Shown here: one piece after another, positions 27,926 to 40,195 of the stretch
Position numbering within the stretch: position 1 is the stretch's first letter
Layout: every line of letters begins with the position of its first letter
Source: JBDFMH01 sp047238125
Lineage (GTDB): Bacteria; Pseudomonadota; Alphaproteobacteria; Sphingomonadales; Sphingomonadaceae
Reading direction: 5' to 3'
NCBI RefSeq assembly: GCF_047238125.1
Contig: NZ_JBDFMH010000001.1
Coordinates: 2,790,001-2,854,000, forward strand
Length of the DNA stretch: 64,000 bases
Notes under the pieces: model-generated
Databases searched by the model: none
Seen by the model: only the letters and a program-made list of their open reading frames with translations
What the model was told of the DNA's origin: nothing
Translations under genes and position numbers: made by a program

Positions 27926-29002
27926 ATGATCTCCCTCCCCCCCGATCGGATCGCGCAGATCGAGGCGCGGCGGGATGAGTTGCAGGCGCTGATGGCGACC
28001 GGTGATCTTGCCTCGGACCGATTCGTCGCCGTGTCCAAGGAATATGCCGAGATCGAGCCGGTCGCACAGGCCGCGGCTGAGGTGCGGCGGCTGCGCGCCG
28101 AGGCCGAATTGCTGGCGCTGATGACGCAGGATGGTGACGACGAACTGCGCCAGATGGCGGCCGAGGAATTGCACGAGAATCGGACCGCGCTGGAAGGGGC
28201 GGAGCGCGCGCTGGCGCTGAAGCTGCTGCCGCGCGACACGGCCGACGAGCGCGCGGCGATGCTGGAGATCCGTGCCGGCACCGGCGGCGACGAGGCATCG
28301 CTGTTCGCGGGCGATCTCATGCGGATGTATCAGCGCTATGCCGAGGGCCAGGGTTGGCGGGTCGAGCTGATCTCGGCCAGCTCGTCGGAAGCGGGCGGCT
28401 ACAAGGAAGTGGTCGCCAGCGTGACCGGGGCCGGCGTGTTCGCCAGGTTGAAGTTCGAGAGCGGTGTCCACCGCGTCCAGCGCGTGCCCGTCACCGAGAG
28501 CGGTGGCCGCATCCATACCTCTGCCGCAACGGTGGCGGTGCTGCCGGAAGCGGAGGATGTCGATATCCAGATCGACGAGGCGCGCGATCTGCGGATCGAT
28601 GTCTATCGCTCGTCCGGGCCGGGCGGCCAATCGGTCAACACCACGGACAGCGCGGTACGGATCACCCATCTGCCGACAGGGCTGGTGGTGATCCAGCAGG
28701 ACGAGAAATCGCAGCACAAGAACAAGGCCAAGGCGCTGAAGGTGCTGCGCACCCGGCTCTATGAGCAGGAGCGCGAGAAGCTGGATTCGGCGCGGGCGGG
28801 CGCGCGCAAATCAATGGTGGGTTCAGGTGACCGGAGCGAGCGTATCCGCACCTATAATTTCCCGCAGGGCCGCGTGACCGATCATCGCATCAACCTGACG
28901 CTGCACCGCTTGCCCGAGATACTGGAAGGGCAGATGGACGAGCTGATCGGCGCGCTGATCGCCGAGGACGAGGCTGCGCGGCTGGCATCGCTGGATGGGT
29001 GA
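27926..29002 (+). CDS. prfA: Peptide chain release factor 1
   Basis: The 358-residue factor terminates translation at UAA and UAG. The GGQ motif lies in RSSGPGGQSVNTTDSAV (near residue 235), and the codon-recognition region includes VPVTESGGRIHTSAA. The glutamine of GGQ is the target of PrmC, encoded just downstream. Confidence 0.97.
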   Translation: MISLPPDRIAQIEARRDELQALMATGDLASDRFVAVSKEYAEIEPVAQAAAEVRRLRAEAELLALMTQDGDDELRQMAAEELHENRTALEGAERALALKLLPRDTADERAAMLEIRAGTGGDEASLFAGDLMRMYQRYAEGQGWRVELISASSSEAGGYKEVVASVTGAGVFARLKFESGVHRVQRVPVTESGGRIHTSAATVAVLPEAEDVDIQIDEARDLRIDVYRSSGPGGQSVNTTDSAVRITHLPTGLVVIQQDEKSQHKNKAKALKVLRTRLYEQEREKLDSARAGARKSMVGSGDRSERIRTYNFPQGRVTDHRINLTLHRLPEILEGQMDELIGALIAEDEAARLASLDG

Positions 29003-29005
29003 GGC

Positions 29006-29380
29006 GTGGCCGGGCTGACTCTGGCGCTTGCCATGCTGGCCGCGCCGGAAAGCGCTGTCGGGCCGGTCGAGAAGTTGCGTGAGGTCGTCGTCGAGGCGAT
29101 CCGCGATTGCCCGAAGGGAGCGCCTGACGAGATCGTCGTCTGTTCGCGGGATCGCGGCATGGCCGAGGGCTTCCGCCTGCCCCGGCTCGACCCCCGCTAT
29201 GCCCGGCGCGATGTGCGCGGCAGATCCGTCGACAGCCGCGCGGGTGCGGCGCGCGCCAGCGGCGATTGTTCGGCCAGCGGATCGGCCGGGGCCACCGGTT
29301 GTTCGCTGGATGCCGCCAACGACTGGGGCGCCTGGAAGAAGGAAGCCCAGCGCGAGGGCGACGCATGGTTCCCATGGTGA
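29006..29380 (+). CDS. Small exported protein, unknown function, 124 aa
   Basis: Starts with a GTG three bases after the prfA stop. It has a short hydrophobic start, MAGLTLALAMLAAPESA, likely a signal peptide, and then cysteine-containing segments IRDCPKGAPDEIVVCSRDR and SGDCSASGSAGATGCSL, which may form disulfides. It overlaps the start of prmC by 16 bases. Similar small proteins occur between prfA and prmC in related genomes, but the family is unnamed. Confidence 0.65.
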   Translation: MAGLTLALAMLAAPESAVGPVEKLREVVVEAIRDCPKGAPDEIVVCSRDRGMAEGFRLPRLDPRYARRDVRGRSVDSRAGAARASGDCSASGSAGATGCSLDAANDWGAWKKEAQREGDAWFPW

Positions 29381-30204
29381 CGCGGGCCGCGGCGATCGCG
29401 ACGGCCGCAGCGCGGCTGGCGGAGGCGAGCGCGACCCCCCGGCTCGATGCCGAATTGCTGATGGCGCATCAGCTGGGCACCAGCCGCGAGGCAATGCTGC
29501 TCGCCGGGCTGCAGTTGCCGGTGGCGACCGGTTATGACGATCTGGTCGCGCGCCGTGCCGATCATGAGCCGATGGCCTATATCCTGGGCGAACGCGATTT
29601 CTGGACGATCACGCTGAAGGTGACGCCGGGCGTGCTGGTGCCGCGGCCCGACAGCGAGACTCTGATAGAGGCGGCGGTCGCTTCGTTCGCGGGGCGCACG
29701 CCGCCTGCGACCATCCTCGATCTTGGTACCGGATCGGGCGCGCTGTTGCTGGCCGCGCTGGACCAGTGGCGCGACGCGATCGGGATCGGCGTGGATAGTT
29801 CGCCGCGCGCGGTGGCGATCGCGGCGGACAATGCGCGCCGGCTGCGGATGGGCGCGCGCGCCACGATCGTCGAGGGCGGTTGGGATGCAGTGGGTGGGCG
29901 GTTCGACCTGATCCTGTGCAACCCGCCCTATATCGAAAGCGGGGCCGATCTGCCGCGCGAGGTCGCCGATCACGAGCCGCCCTCTGCGCTTTATGCGGGG
30001 CCTGACGGGCTGGACGATTATCGCGCGATCGCGCCGCTGATCCCGGAGCGGCTGGCGCCGGGCGGGGTGGCCTGCATCGAGATCGGCGCCGGGCAGGCCC
30101 ATGCCGCATCCGTGCTGTTCGCGCAGGCCGGGCTGGCGGTGGCGGTCCGCCGCGATCTGGCCGGGCATGATCGTTGCCTGATCGTCACACAGCGGGACGG
30201 ATGA
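29365..30204 (+). CDS. prmC: Release factor glutamine methyltransferase
   Basis: A 279-residue SAM-dependent enzyme that methylates the GGQ glutamine of RF1/RF2. The catalytic motif is LCNPPYIESGADLP. SAM binding is at ILDLGTGSGALLLAAL, and the N-terminal helical domain has ERDFWTITLKVTPGVLVPRPDSETL. The start is ATG 29365 or 29374. It is in the same operon as its substrate gene prfA. Confidence 0.95.
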   Translation: MVPMVTRAAAIATAAARLAEASATPRLDAELLMAHQLGTSREAMLLAGLQLPVATGYDDLVARRADHEPMAYILGERDFWTITLKVTPGVLVPRPDSETLIEAAVASFAGRTPPATILDLGTGSGALLLAALDQWRDAIGIGVDSSPRAVAIAADNARRLRMGARATIVEGGWDAVGGRFDLILCNPPYIESGADLPREVADHEPPSALYAGPDGLDDYRAIAPLIPERLAPGGVACIEIGAGQAHAASVLFAQAGLAVAVRRDLAGHDRCLIVTQRDG

Positions 30205-30224
30205 CGCACCGCGACGGAAAAGGC

Positions 30225-30253
30225 TTGGATTTCACCCCGTGACCCACTAGATA
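30225..30253 (+). promoter_or_regulatory. Predicted sigma-70-type promoter of the structured RNA
   Basis: TTGGAT (30225-30230) and TAGATA (30248-30253) are separated by 17 bases. Transcription would begin near 30260, just before a strongly folded stretch. It lies 20 bases after the prmC stop. Confidence 0.55.
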
Positions 30254-30257
30254 CCGG

Positions 30258-30436
30258 GGCAGGCAAGGGGGTTGCCGCCCAGCGATGCGGCCGAAACCCC
30301 TGGATGCCGACCCCCATTGGCCGCGTCGATGGATCTGCCATCGACCCGAAGGTGCGGAGGATGCGAGCGCTGCGATGCGCTCGGGCCGCTGGGTGTCGTG
30401 CAGGCGAGCATTGGCCGGGACGGGCCCGGCCTTTTG
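30258..30436 (+). ncRNA. Candidate structured RNA or leader with terminator
   Basis: This stretch of about 180 bases has no credible ORF but folds strongly on paper. An outer stem, 30278-30284 with 30387-30393 (CCCAGCG/CGCTGGG), encloses three hairpins: 30284-30292 with 30319-30327, 30328-30332 with 30338-30342 (extendable), and 30364-30370 with 30377-30383. A fourth hairpin, 30262-30266 with 30272-30276, has a GGGGG loop that could pair with CCCCC at 30311-30315. It ends with an intrinsic terminator (30413-30435). A promoter lies upstream. I did not recognise it as 6S, SRP, tmRNA, RNase P or a known riboswitch. It may be a free sRNA or a leader controlling the DUF4167 gene. Confidence 0.55.
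30413..30436 (+). terminator. Intrinsic terminator upstream of the DUF4167 gene
   Basis: A 7-base GC stem, GGCCGGG (30413-30419) with CCCGGCC (30425-30431), and a 5-base loop is followed by TTTT. It ends about 40 bases before the start codon of the next gene, so it either ends a separate RNA or acts as an attenuator. Confidence 0.7.
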
Positions 30437-30476
30437 AAGTGGTGAGCTTTATCCCACGAGCGACGAGGACAGCCAG

Positions 30477-31418
30477 TTGATCAATAATCGCCAGAACGGC
30501 CGCCGTGGCCGTGGCCGCAATGGTGCGCGCCCGCAGGGTGGCGGCGCGCCCCGCCCCGAGCAGGGCAACCGGATCGACAATCGCGCGCGTGGCAATGCCA
30601 GCCAGCTTCACGAGAAATACAAGACGCTGGCGCGCGATGCGCAGATGCAGGGCGACCGCGTCCTGACCGAATATTATCTCCAGTTTGCGGACCATTATTT
30701 CCGCGTGCTGAGCGAGAGCCGTGCCCGGTTCGAGGAACAGCGCGAACGACGCCCGCGTGACGAGTATCAGGGTCGCGACGAGGATGGCCGCGACGATTTC
30801 GACGGCGAGGACGAAGGCGACGATCGCGGCGGCGACGATCGCTTCGACAACCGCAGTGACCAGCCCCGTTACGAACAGCGTGAACCGCGCCAGGACCAGC
30901 GTGAGCAGCGCACCGATCGCGAATCCCGTGGCGATCGCGAACCCCGTGGTGATCGCGAACCCCGCGCCGACCGCGAACCACGTGGCGATCGCGAGGCGCG
31001 CGAACCGCGCCAGGATCAGCGCCGCGAGCAGCGCGAACCCCGCGAGATGCGCGAGCCGCGCGAGATGCGCCCGGCCCGGTTCGAGGAGGATCGCGCACCG
31101 CGTGGCGATCGCGAACCGCGCCCCGATCGCCAGCCGCGTGGTGAGCAGCCTGAAGCTGTGACCGTCGAGCCCGTGGCCGAGACCCGCGAGCGCCGCCCGC
31201 GCACGCGCCGTGCGCCGGTGTCGCAGCCGGTCGCGAACGGGCATGACGGTGACGATCTGGCGCGGATCGATGTCGCCGCGCTGCCGCCGGCGTTTGCACC
31301 GCCCGCCCCGGCCCCGGCCTTGGAAAGCGAGGCTGAGCCGGCCGCGCCGCGCCGCCGTCCCCGCCGGGTGCGCGCCGAAATGCCGGACAATGATGTGAGC
31401 GGCGACGCCGCGGCCTGA
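30477..31418 (+). CDS. DUF4167-domain RNA-binding-like protein
   Basis: The 313-residue protein starts at a TTG (GAGGA eight bases upstream), giving MINNRQNGRRGRGRNG, as in the family. The conserved DUF4167 domain (about residues 30-85) includes ASQLHEKYKTLARDAQMQGD and DRVLTEYYLQFADHYFRVL. The rest is low-complexity: acidic, then repeats of the type DREPRG. The arginine/glycine-rich ends suggest RNA binding, but no function is proven. It lies behind an intrinsic terminator. Confidence 0.88.
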   Translation: MINNRQNGRRGRGRNGARPQGGGAPRPEQGNRIDNRARGNASQLHEKYKTLARDAQMQGDRVLTEYYLQFADHYFRVLSESRARFEEQRERRPRDEYQGRDEDGRDDFDGEDEGDDRGGDDRFDNRSDQPRYEQREPRQDQREQRTDRESRGDREPRGDREPRADREPRGDREAREPRQDQRREQREPREMREPREMRPARFEEDRAPRGDREPRPDRQPRGEQPEAVTVEPVAETRERRPRTRRAPVSQPVANGHDGDDLARIDVAALPPAFAPPAPAPALESEAEPAAPRRRPRRVRAEMPDNDVSGDAAA

Positions 31419-31441
31419 TCCGCCGGCACGTCGATGGAAAT

Positions 31442-31477
31442 GGGGCGGTTGCCGGATGCGGCGGCCGCCCCTTTTCT
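31442..31477 (+). terminator. Intrinsic terminator after the DUF4167 gene
   Basis: GGGGCGG (31442-31448) pairs with CCGCCCC (31465-31471), followed by TTTTCT. It overlaps the last codon of the convergent thioesterase gene. Confidence 0.7.
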
Positions 31478-31856
31478 ATGCCGGTGGCAATGCGCGTGGG
31501 CGGTGGTTCTCGTCCAGCGCGACGAAGGTGAACAGGCCTTCGGTGACCTTGACTTCGCTGCGCCCGCGATCCCGCGAGGCGATCACTTCGATCCGGATCG
31601 CCAGGCTGGTGCGCCCGCGCCGCTCGACCCAGGCATAGACCGAGATCAGGTCGCGGATCAGGATCGGTTCGAGAAAGGCCATCGAATTGATCGCGACGGT
31701 GGCGACCGCGCCATCGGCGGTGCGGCTGGCGACGATGCCCGCCGCGATATCCATCTGCGCCAATACCCAGCCGCCGAATATATGGCCGTTCGCATTGATG
31801 TCGCTGGGGCCGGGCACCACGCGCAGCACCGGCTCGCGGCGGTTCGGTTCGCTCAT
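31476..31856 (-). CDS. Hotdog-fold acyl-CoA thioesterase (YciA-like)
   Basis: A 126-residue protein starting at ATG 31856, overlapping the preceding gene's stop (ATGA). The hotdog motif is DINANGHIFGGWVLAQMDIA, then AFLEPILIRDLISVYAWVERRG and LFTFVALDENHRPRALP. It probably hydrolyses acyl-CoA thioesters; chain length cannot be told. Confidence 0.88.
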   Translation of the reverse strand: MSEPNRREPVLRVVPGPSDINANGHIFGGWVLAQMDIAAGIVASRTADGAVATVAINSMAFLEPILIRDLISVYAWVERRGRTSLAIRIEVIASRDRGRSEVKVTEGLFTFVALDENHRPRALPPA

Positions 31857-32137
31857 TTCCGGCCGCTCCCATCGGCATCGGCATCGTGCCCGCTGCCGGA
31901 GCTGAGGAAGGCCAGGCCCATCAGGCCAGTGCCCAGCATCACCGTGAAGAACACGCCGGCGATGGTTGCGATCACGAGATGGATGGTGAGCGGCGCGCCG
32001 CTGGCCCAAAGATAGCCAAGCGCACCGAGCACGGCGATGACTGCGGCCACCGCCATCCAGCGCATGATCCGGCGGAAGCGGGCCCAGGCGAAGGCCGCAT
32101 AGTCGGGATCGGAGAGCTTGTTGCGATCTGCGGGCAT
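31853..32137 (-). CDS. Small two-helix membrane protein
   Basis: A 94-residue protein starting at ATG 32137. Two hydrophobic segments, MAVAAVIAVLGALGYLWA and LVIATIAGVFFTVMLGTGLM, flank a short polar loop; the N-terminus is PDYAAFAWARFRRIM. The C-terminus is acidic. It is coupled to the thioesterase gene. Function unknown. Confidence 0.7.
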   Translation of the reverse strand: MPADRNKLSDPDYAAFAWARFRRIMRWMAVAAVIAVLGALGYLWASGAPLTIHLVIATIAGVFFTVMLGTGLMGLAFLSSGSGHDADADGSGRK

Positions 32138-32194
32138 GGCTTCCCTTTGGGCGCGACAAGTGGGATCATCAAGTCCGGGGGAGAAGGAGGCGAT

Positions 32195-32623
32195 ATGACG
32201 ATATCCACGATCCTGCGCGGCAAGGGCAGCGAGGTGGTGAGCATAGCGACTGGCACCCGCGTGACCGATGTCGTGCAGTTGCTGGCCCAACGCCGGATCG
32301 GCGCGGTGCCGGTGGTCGACGGCGATGCGGTCGTCGGCATCATATCCGAACGCGACATCCTCTATCTGCTGGCCGCCGAAGGCGCGACCGCGCTCGACCG
32401 GCCGGTGGATGCGGTGATGACCGCACCTGCCATCACGATCGAGCCCGAACTCGGCATCCTGCAGGCGCTGTCGCTGATGACGAAGCGGCGGATCCGGCAC
32501 CTTCCGGTCGTCGATGCCAGCGGGATGGTCGGTTTCGTGTCGATCGGCGATCTCGTGAAGGCGCGGATCGACCGCATCGAGGAGGAAGCCGCGGCGCTGC
32601 GCGACTATATCCAGATGGCGTAA
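32195..32623 (+). CDS. Tandem CBS-domain protein
   Basis: A 142-residue protein made of two CBS domains: RIGAVPVVDGDAVVGIISERDIL and RIRHLPVVDASGMVGFVSIGDLV. CBS pairs bind adenosyl nucleotides and sense energy state. AGGAGG lies before the ATG at 32195. Divergent from the small membrane protein gene. Confidence 0.9.
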   Translation: MTISTILRGKGSEVVSIATGTRVTDVVQLLAQRRIGAVPVVDGDAVVGIISERDILYLLAAEGATALDRPVDAVMTAPAITIEPELGILQALSLMTKRRIRHLPVVDASGMVGFVSIGDLVKARIDRIEEEAAALRDYIQMA

Positions 32624-32630
32624 GCGCGGA

Positions 32631-34112
32631 TCAGCCGGCACGGCGGCGCGCAAGCCGCCACAATTCTGCCAGCAGCGGGCGGGCGACCAGCGCGAGCGCG
32701 CCAAAATAAGCGAGCGCGCCCGCCGGCACGAGCAGCGCGAGCCGCGCTATCGGCGCAAGCGGCGGCAGCTGCGATTCGAGCGCCAGGACAAGTACTGCCA
32801 TCGTGATTCCCGCCAGCGCGGAAGGGGCGATCGCACGGGCCAGGTCAGCCGCGCGCACCCCGATCACCGGCAGCGACAGGATGCTGGCGATCAGCGCAAG
32901 CAGCGGGAAGCCCGCGACCCAACCCCACGCCATGCCGATCGCGCCGTGACGCGCACCCACCAGGAAGGCGATCGGCATGATAACCGCGCCCGCACCCGAG
33001 ATCGCCGCCATGATGCCCGGCCGGCCAAGCGCGTTGGTGATCGGCTGATAGAGCGTGCGCAGCGCAACGAACGGGGTAGCCAGCCCGAGCAGCGCGACGA
33101 TCGGCACGGCGGCTGCCCAATGATCGCCGAGCATGGTCAGCACCAGCGGCTCCGCCGTCACCGCCAGGCCAAGGCTGAACGGCATCACGACCAGCATCAC
33201 CATCCGCACCGCCTTGAGGAAGGCGTAGGATGTGGCGGCGCGATCGCCTTGCAGCCGGGCATAGGCCGGGAAGGCGACATCGTTCAGCGCGGGCAGGAAC
33301 TTGTTGATCACGATCTGGCTCAGGAACACGGCGGTCGTGTAGGCGCCGAGGTCGGCCGGCGTGAGCCAGCGGCCGCCGATGAACACGTCGGCCTGGGTCT
33401 GCACGAACCATAGGGCCTCGCTGAGCAGCATCGCGCCGCCGAAGCCGATCGCGCCGCCGGCTCCCCGGAAATCGAAGCTCGGCCGGATCCACCACCGCCC
33501 GAGTACTGCCAGCAGTATTGCCCGGGTGAGGAACATGGCCAGCGGCGCCAACACCAATGTCCACACACCCAGCCCGGCGATCGCCGAGACTAGTGCGGTG
33601 ACCGCGGCCACCATTGCCGCCACGATGTTCGCCCGTGCCTGGGTGCGGAAGTCGATCGCACGGCTGAGTAGCGCCTGCGGCATCATGATGAAGGGGGTCA
33701 GCAGGTGGAACAGCGCCTGCACCCGAATCATGTCGGCCACCACCGGCTGGCGGAAATAGGCCGCAGCGAGCGGCGCGATCGCCAGCTGCGCGACCGCCAG
33801 CGCGCCGTTCATCAGGATCAGCAGGCCGAACACCTGCGCGCTACGTTGCCGATCGACCGATTCGGATTGCACCAGTGCGCCGGTCAGGCCGTAGCCGTTG
33901 AACAGCGCGGTCAGGCTCATCACGATCTGGGTCATCGCGAACAGGCCGTAATCGCCGGGGCTTAGCAGCCGGATCACCAGGAAGGTGGAGGCCCACATCA
34001 CGAGCTGCGCCACGATCTGGCTACCCGATCGCCAGATCAATGCGCTGCGGACCCGGCCTCCGAAGCTGCCCGATTCGTCGGTTTGAGGGGATGATTCGGC
34101 CGCGATCGTCAT
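32631..34112 (-). CDS. Oligosaccharide flippase (Wzx-like, MOP superfamily)
   Basis: A 493-residue membrane protein with about twelve to fourteen hydrophobic segments. It starts near MTIAAESSPQ (ATG 34112; an in-frame extension runs further up but looks non-coding). It has SALIWRSGSQIVAQLVMW, LLSPGDYGLFAMTQIVMS, WFVQTQADVFIGGRWLTPADLGAY, and VVMPFSLGLAVTAEPLVLT, the pattern of lipopolysaccharide or exopolysaccharide exporters. It would flip lipid-linked sugars across the inner membrane. No other glycan genes are adjacent. Confidence 0.9.
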   Translation of the reverse strand: MTIAAESSPQTDESGSFGGRVRSALIWRSGSQIVAQLVMWASTFLVIRLLSPGDYGLFAMTQIVMSLTALFNGYGLTGALVQSESVDRQRSAQVFGLLILMNGALAVAQLAIAPLAAAYFRQPVVADMIRVQALFHLLTPFIMMPQALLSRAIDFRTQARANIVAAMVAAVTALVSAIAGLGVWTLVLAPLAMFLTRAILLAVLGRWWIRPSFDFRGAGGAIGFGGAMLLSEALWFVQTQADVFIGGRWLTPADLGAYTTAVFLSQIVINKFLPALNDVAFPAYARLQGDRAATSYAFLKAVRMVMLVVMPFSLGLAVTAEPLVLTMLGDHWAAAVPIVALLGLATPFVALRTLYQPITNALGRPGIMAAISGAGAVIMPIAFLVGARHGAIGMAWGWVAGFPLLALIASILSLPVIGVRAADLARAIAPSALAGITMAVLVLALESQLPPLAPIARLALLVPAGALAYFGALALVARPLLAELWRLARRRAG

Positions 34113-34216
34113 TCCAAACGGCCTAGCGATGCAAAATGGAGAAGCCGTAAATGGCGGTTTTCTGCGGGTTTGAGCGATGTCTGACATGGCCACGCAACAA
34201 AATTGCAAAAACCTTG

Positions 34217-34245
34217 TTGACGGGTTGGGGCACCCGGCATAGAAG
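34217..34245 (+). promoter_or_regulatory. Predicted rRNA operon promoter
   Basis: TTGACG (34217-34222) and TAGAAG (34240-34245) are 17 bases apart, about 340 bases before the 16S gene. The -10 box is only a moderate match. Confidence 0.5.
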
Positions 34246-34582
34246 CCACTCCACCGGCGGCGGTGACACGGACTTTCCGGGTCGCTTCCGCGCCTCTCCA
34301 GATCGGTAACACGATCTCCCCGACCACAAAACGGGGGGCGAGAGGCTGTCGGTTCTTTCTCATTGTCGGTTTGATGAAGGGACATGTGGGCGGCGGCCCC
34401 GGTTACCGATAACCTCTGGGTGTCGGTGGATCGGACAAACCAAGCCGTTCCAAGGTCCGGAAGATGGGGTTCGCCCTGTCGGAAGGCCCATGTCCTAATA
34501 TGCAAAACACATATTTGTGCAGGAACGGCTCCCAGAGATGCCGGCCTCCATCGGGATATTCCACCGGATGGTTGTCGGACAT
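34246..34582 (+). other. 16S leader region
   Basis: This stretch between the promoter and the 16S gene holds no gene. The 25 bases at 34373-34397 can pair, with two mismatches, with 36137-36161 after the 16S, forming the stem from which 16S would be cut. A GTTCTTTC near 34351 may be a boxA antitermination site. Confidence 0.55.
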
Positions 34583-36079
<1,497 letters not shown>

Positions 36080-36246
36080 CCGGATGTACTGCGCCCGACT
36101 TGATCGGGAAGTGCGTCATCCTTTCCAAGGAACATAGCCGCCGTCCTCATGTCCCTTCATCCTGGAGATCAGCTCGTAAGAGCTGTGCGCCTGAGCTGGC
36201 CAACCGCCAACCACGCGGCCTTTCACAAGGCCAGCGCGGGGATCGG

Positions 36247-36323
<77 letters not shown>

Positions 36324-36350
36324 TGATCATGCAGCGCGAAGCATCCTTAC

Positions 36351-36426
36351 GGGGCCTTAGCTCAGTTGGGAGAGCGCTAGCTTTGCAAGCTTGAGGTCAT
36401 CGGTTCGATCCCGATAGGCTCCACCA
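36351..36426 (+). tRNA. tRNA-Ala (TGC)
   Basis: A 76-base tRNA in the 16S-23S spacer with anticodon TGC (loop TTTGCAA), T-loop GGTTCGATCCC, and an encoded CCA. Confidence 0.98.
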
Positions 36427-36723
36427 AGGCTCCCGCAGCGATGCGGTCGAGCCCGGTGCACTCCAGGAATGAAGACAAGCCTTTCCGGCTCTGCCGGGAA
36501 CGGGGCATTCGGCCCCATCTTTGACATTGTGAATGGGTTCTAGAAATCGACCGTGGCGGTCCGGTTTCTCTCAGGCGATCTTCGGATCGGCAGGAGGATC
36601 GTGGCCGTTGCAATTGATTACTATGCTGAGACAAATCATCCGCACATTGCTGCGGCAGGGTTTGCCGAGTGGTCCGTCCGGTTTTGCGGGTGGCATTCAG
36701 CCCTGTCGTTGGTGGTGCGGACT
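36427..36723 (+). other. Spacer between tRNA-Ala and 23S
   Basis: It holds no gene. TTTGACATTGTGAATGGG near 36521 is the conserved alphaproteobacterial spacer motif. Bases 36528-36540 pair with 39770-39782 (after 5S), and 36538-36551 pair exactly with 39589-39602 (after 23S), giving nested processing stems. Confidence 0.65.
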
Positions 36724-39519
<2,796 letters not shown>

Positions 39520-39628
39520 CCCACCATCAATGACAGGCCTGATGGCCTTGTCGCGGTGATTGGATGATCAGTCGCAGCACGGTAACCCGTCGATTTCTAG
39601 AAACATGCACGTCGTGCGCCGGCCCCAT

Positions 39629-39746
39629 AGCTTGGTGGCCATAGCGTCAGTGACCCACCCGATCCCATCTCGAACTCGGCCGTGAAACCTGACAGCGCCG
39701 ATGGTACTATTGCTTAAGCAGTGGAAGAGTAGGTCGTCGCCAGGCT
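39629..39746 (+). rRNA. rrf: 5S ribosomal RNA
   Basis: About 118 bases, with GTGACCCACCCGATCCCATC, GAACTCGGCCGTGAAACC, and the terminal helix CTTGGTGGC / GTCGCCAGGC. Ends are approximate. Confidence 0.95.
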
Positions 39747-39857
39747 TTGCGGCCGGCGCACCGTGCATGGAACCCATTCACAGTTTCCGCCCCGAGGCGG
39801 TGAAGCGCCTCCTGGCCGTTCGCGGCAGGAGGCGTTGTCGTCTTGGGAGCAGGTTGG

Positions 39858-39934
<77 letters not shown>

Positions 39935-39939
39935 ACATT

Positions 39940-39975
39940 AGCCCGCAAGTCGAAAGACTTAGCGGGCTTTTTCGC
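39940..39975 (+). terminator. Intrinsic terminator of the rRNA operon
   Basis: AGCCCGC...GCGGGCT with an inner AAGTC-GAAA-GACTT stem, then TTTTT. It starts five bases after tRNA-fMet. Confidence 0.9.
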
Positions 39976-40195
39976 GTCTCGGCTGCGTGTTGAAAAATGG
40001 CGATGTAAGCACGGCGGAAGCAAGGGAGCGTGCGATACAGCGTAGCCTTGAGGGTTTCGTCGTGCAGCGCATCTTTGGCTTGGGGGCGGCACGCAAATCA
40101 TCCGCTTGTGTTGGCTAGCCGCCAGTCCACCTCTCGGCAGCGCTGGTAAAAAGTCGCTCCTGCTATGGTCACTGATGATGCTATTCGCCTCCTCA

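Noticed and set aside
30880..31145. Regular repeats suggesting a CRISPR array
   Set aside because: The repeats are contiguous, in frame and encode a charged tail; there are no spacers and no cas genes.
30018..31244. Minus-strand ORF opposite DUF4167, rich in hydrophobic residues
   Set aside because: The repeats of the DUF4167 gene read backwards give ILE/ALA-rich tracts that mimic membrane segments. No start site or family supports it.
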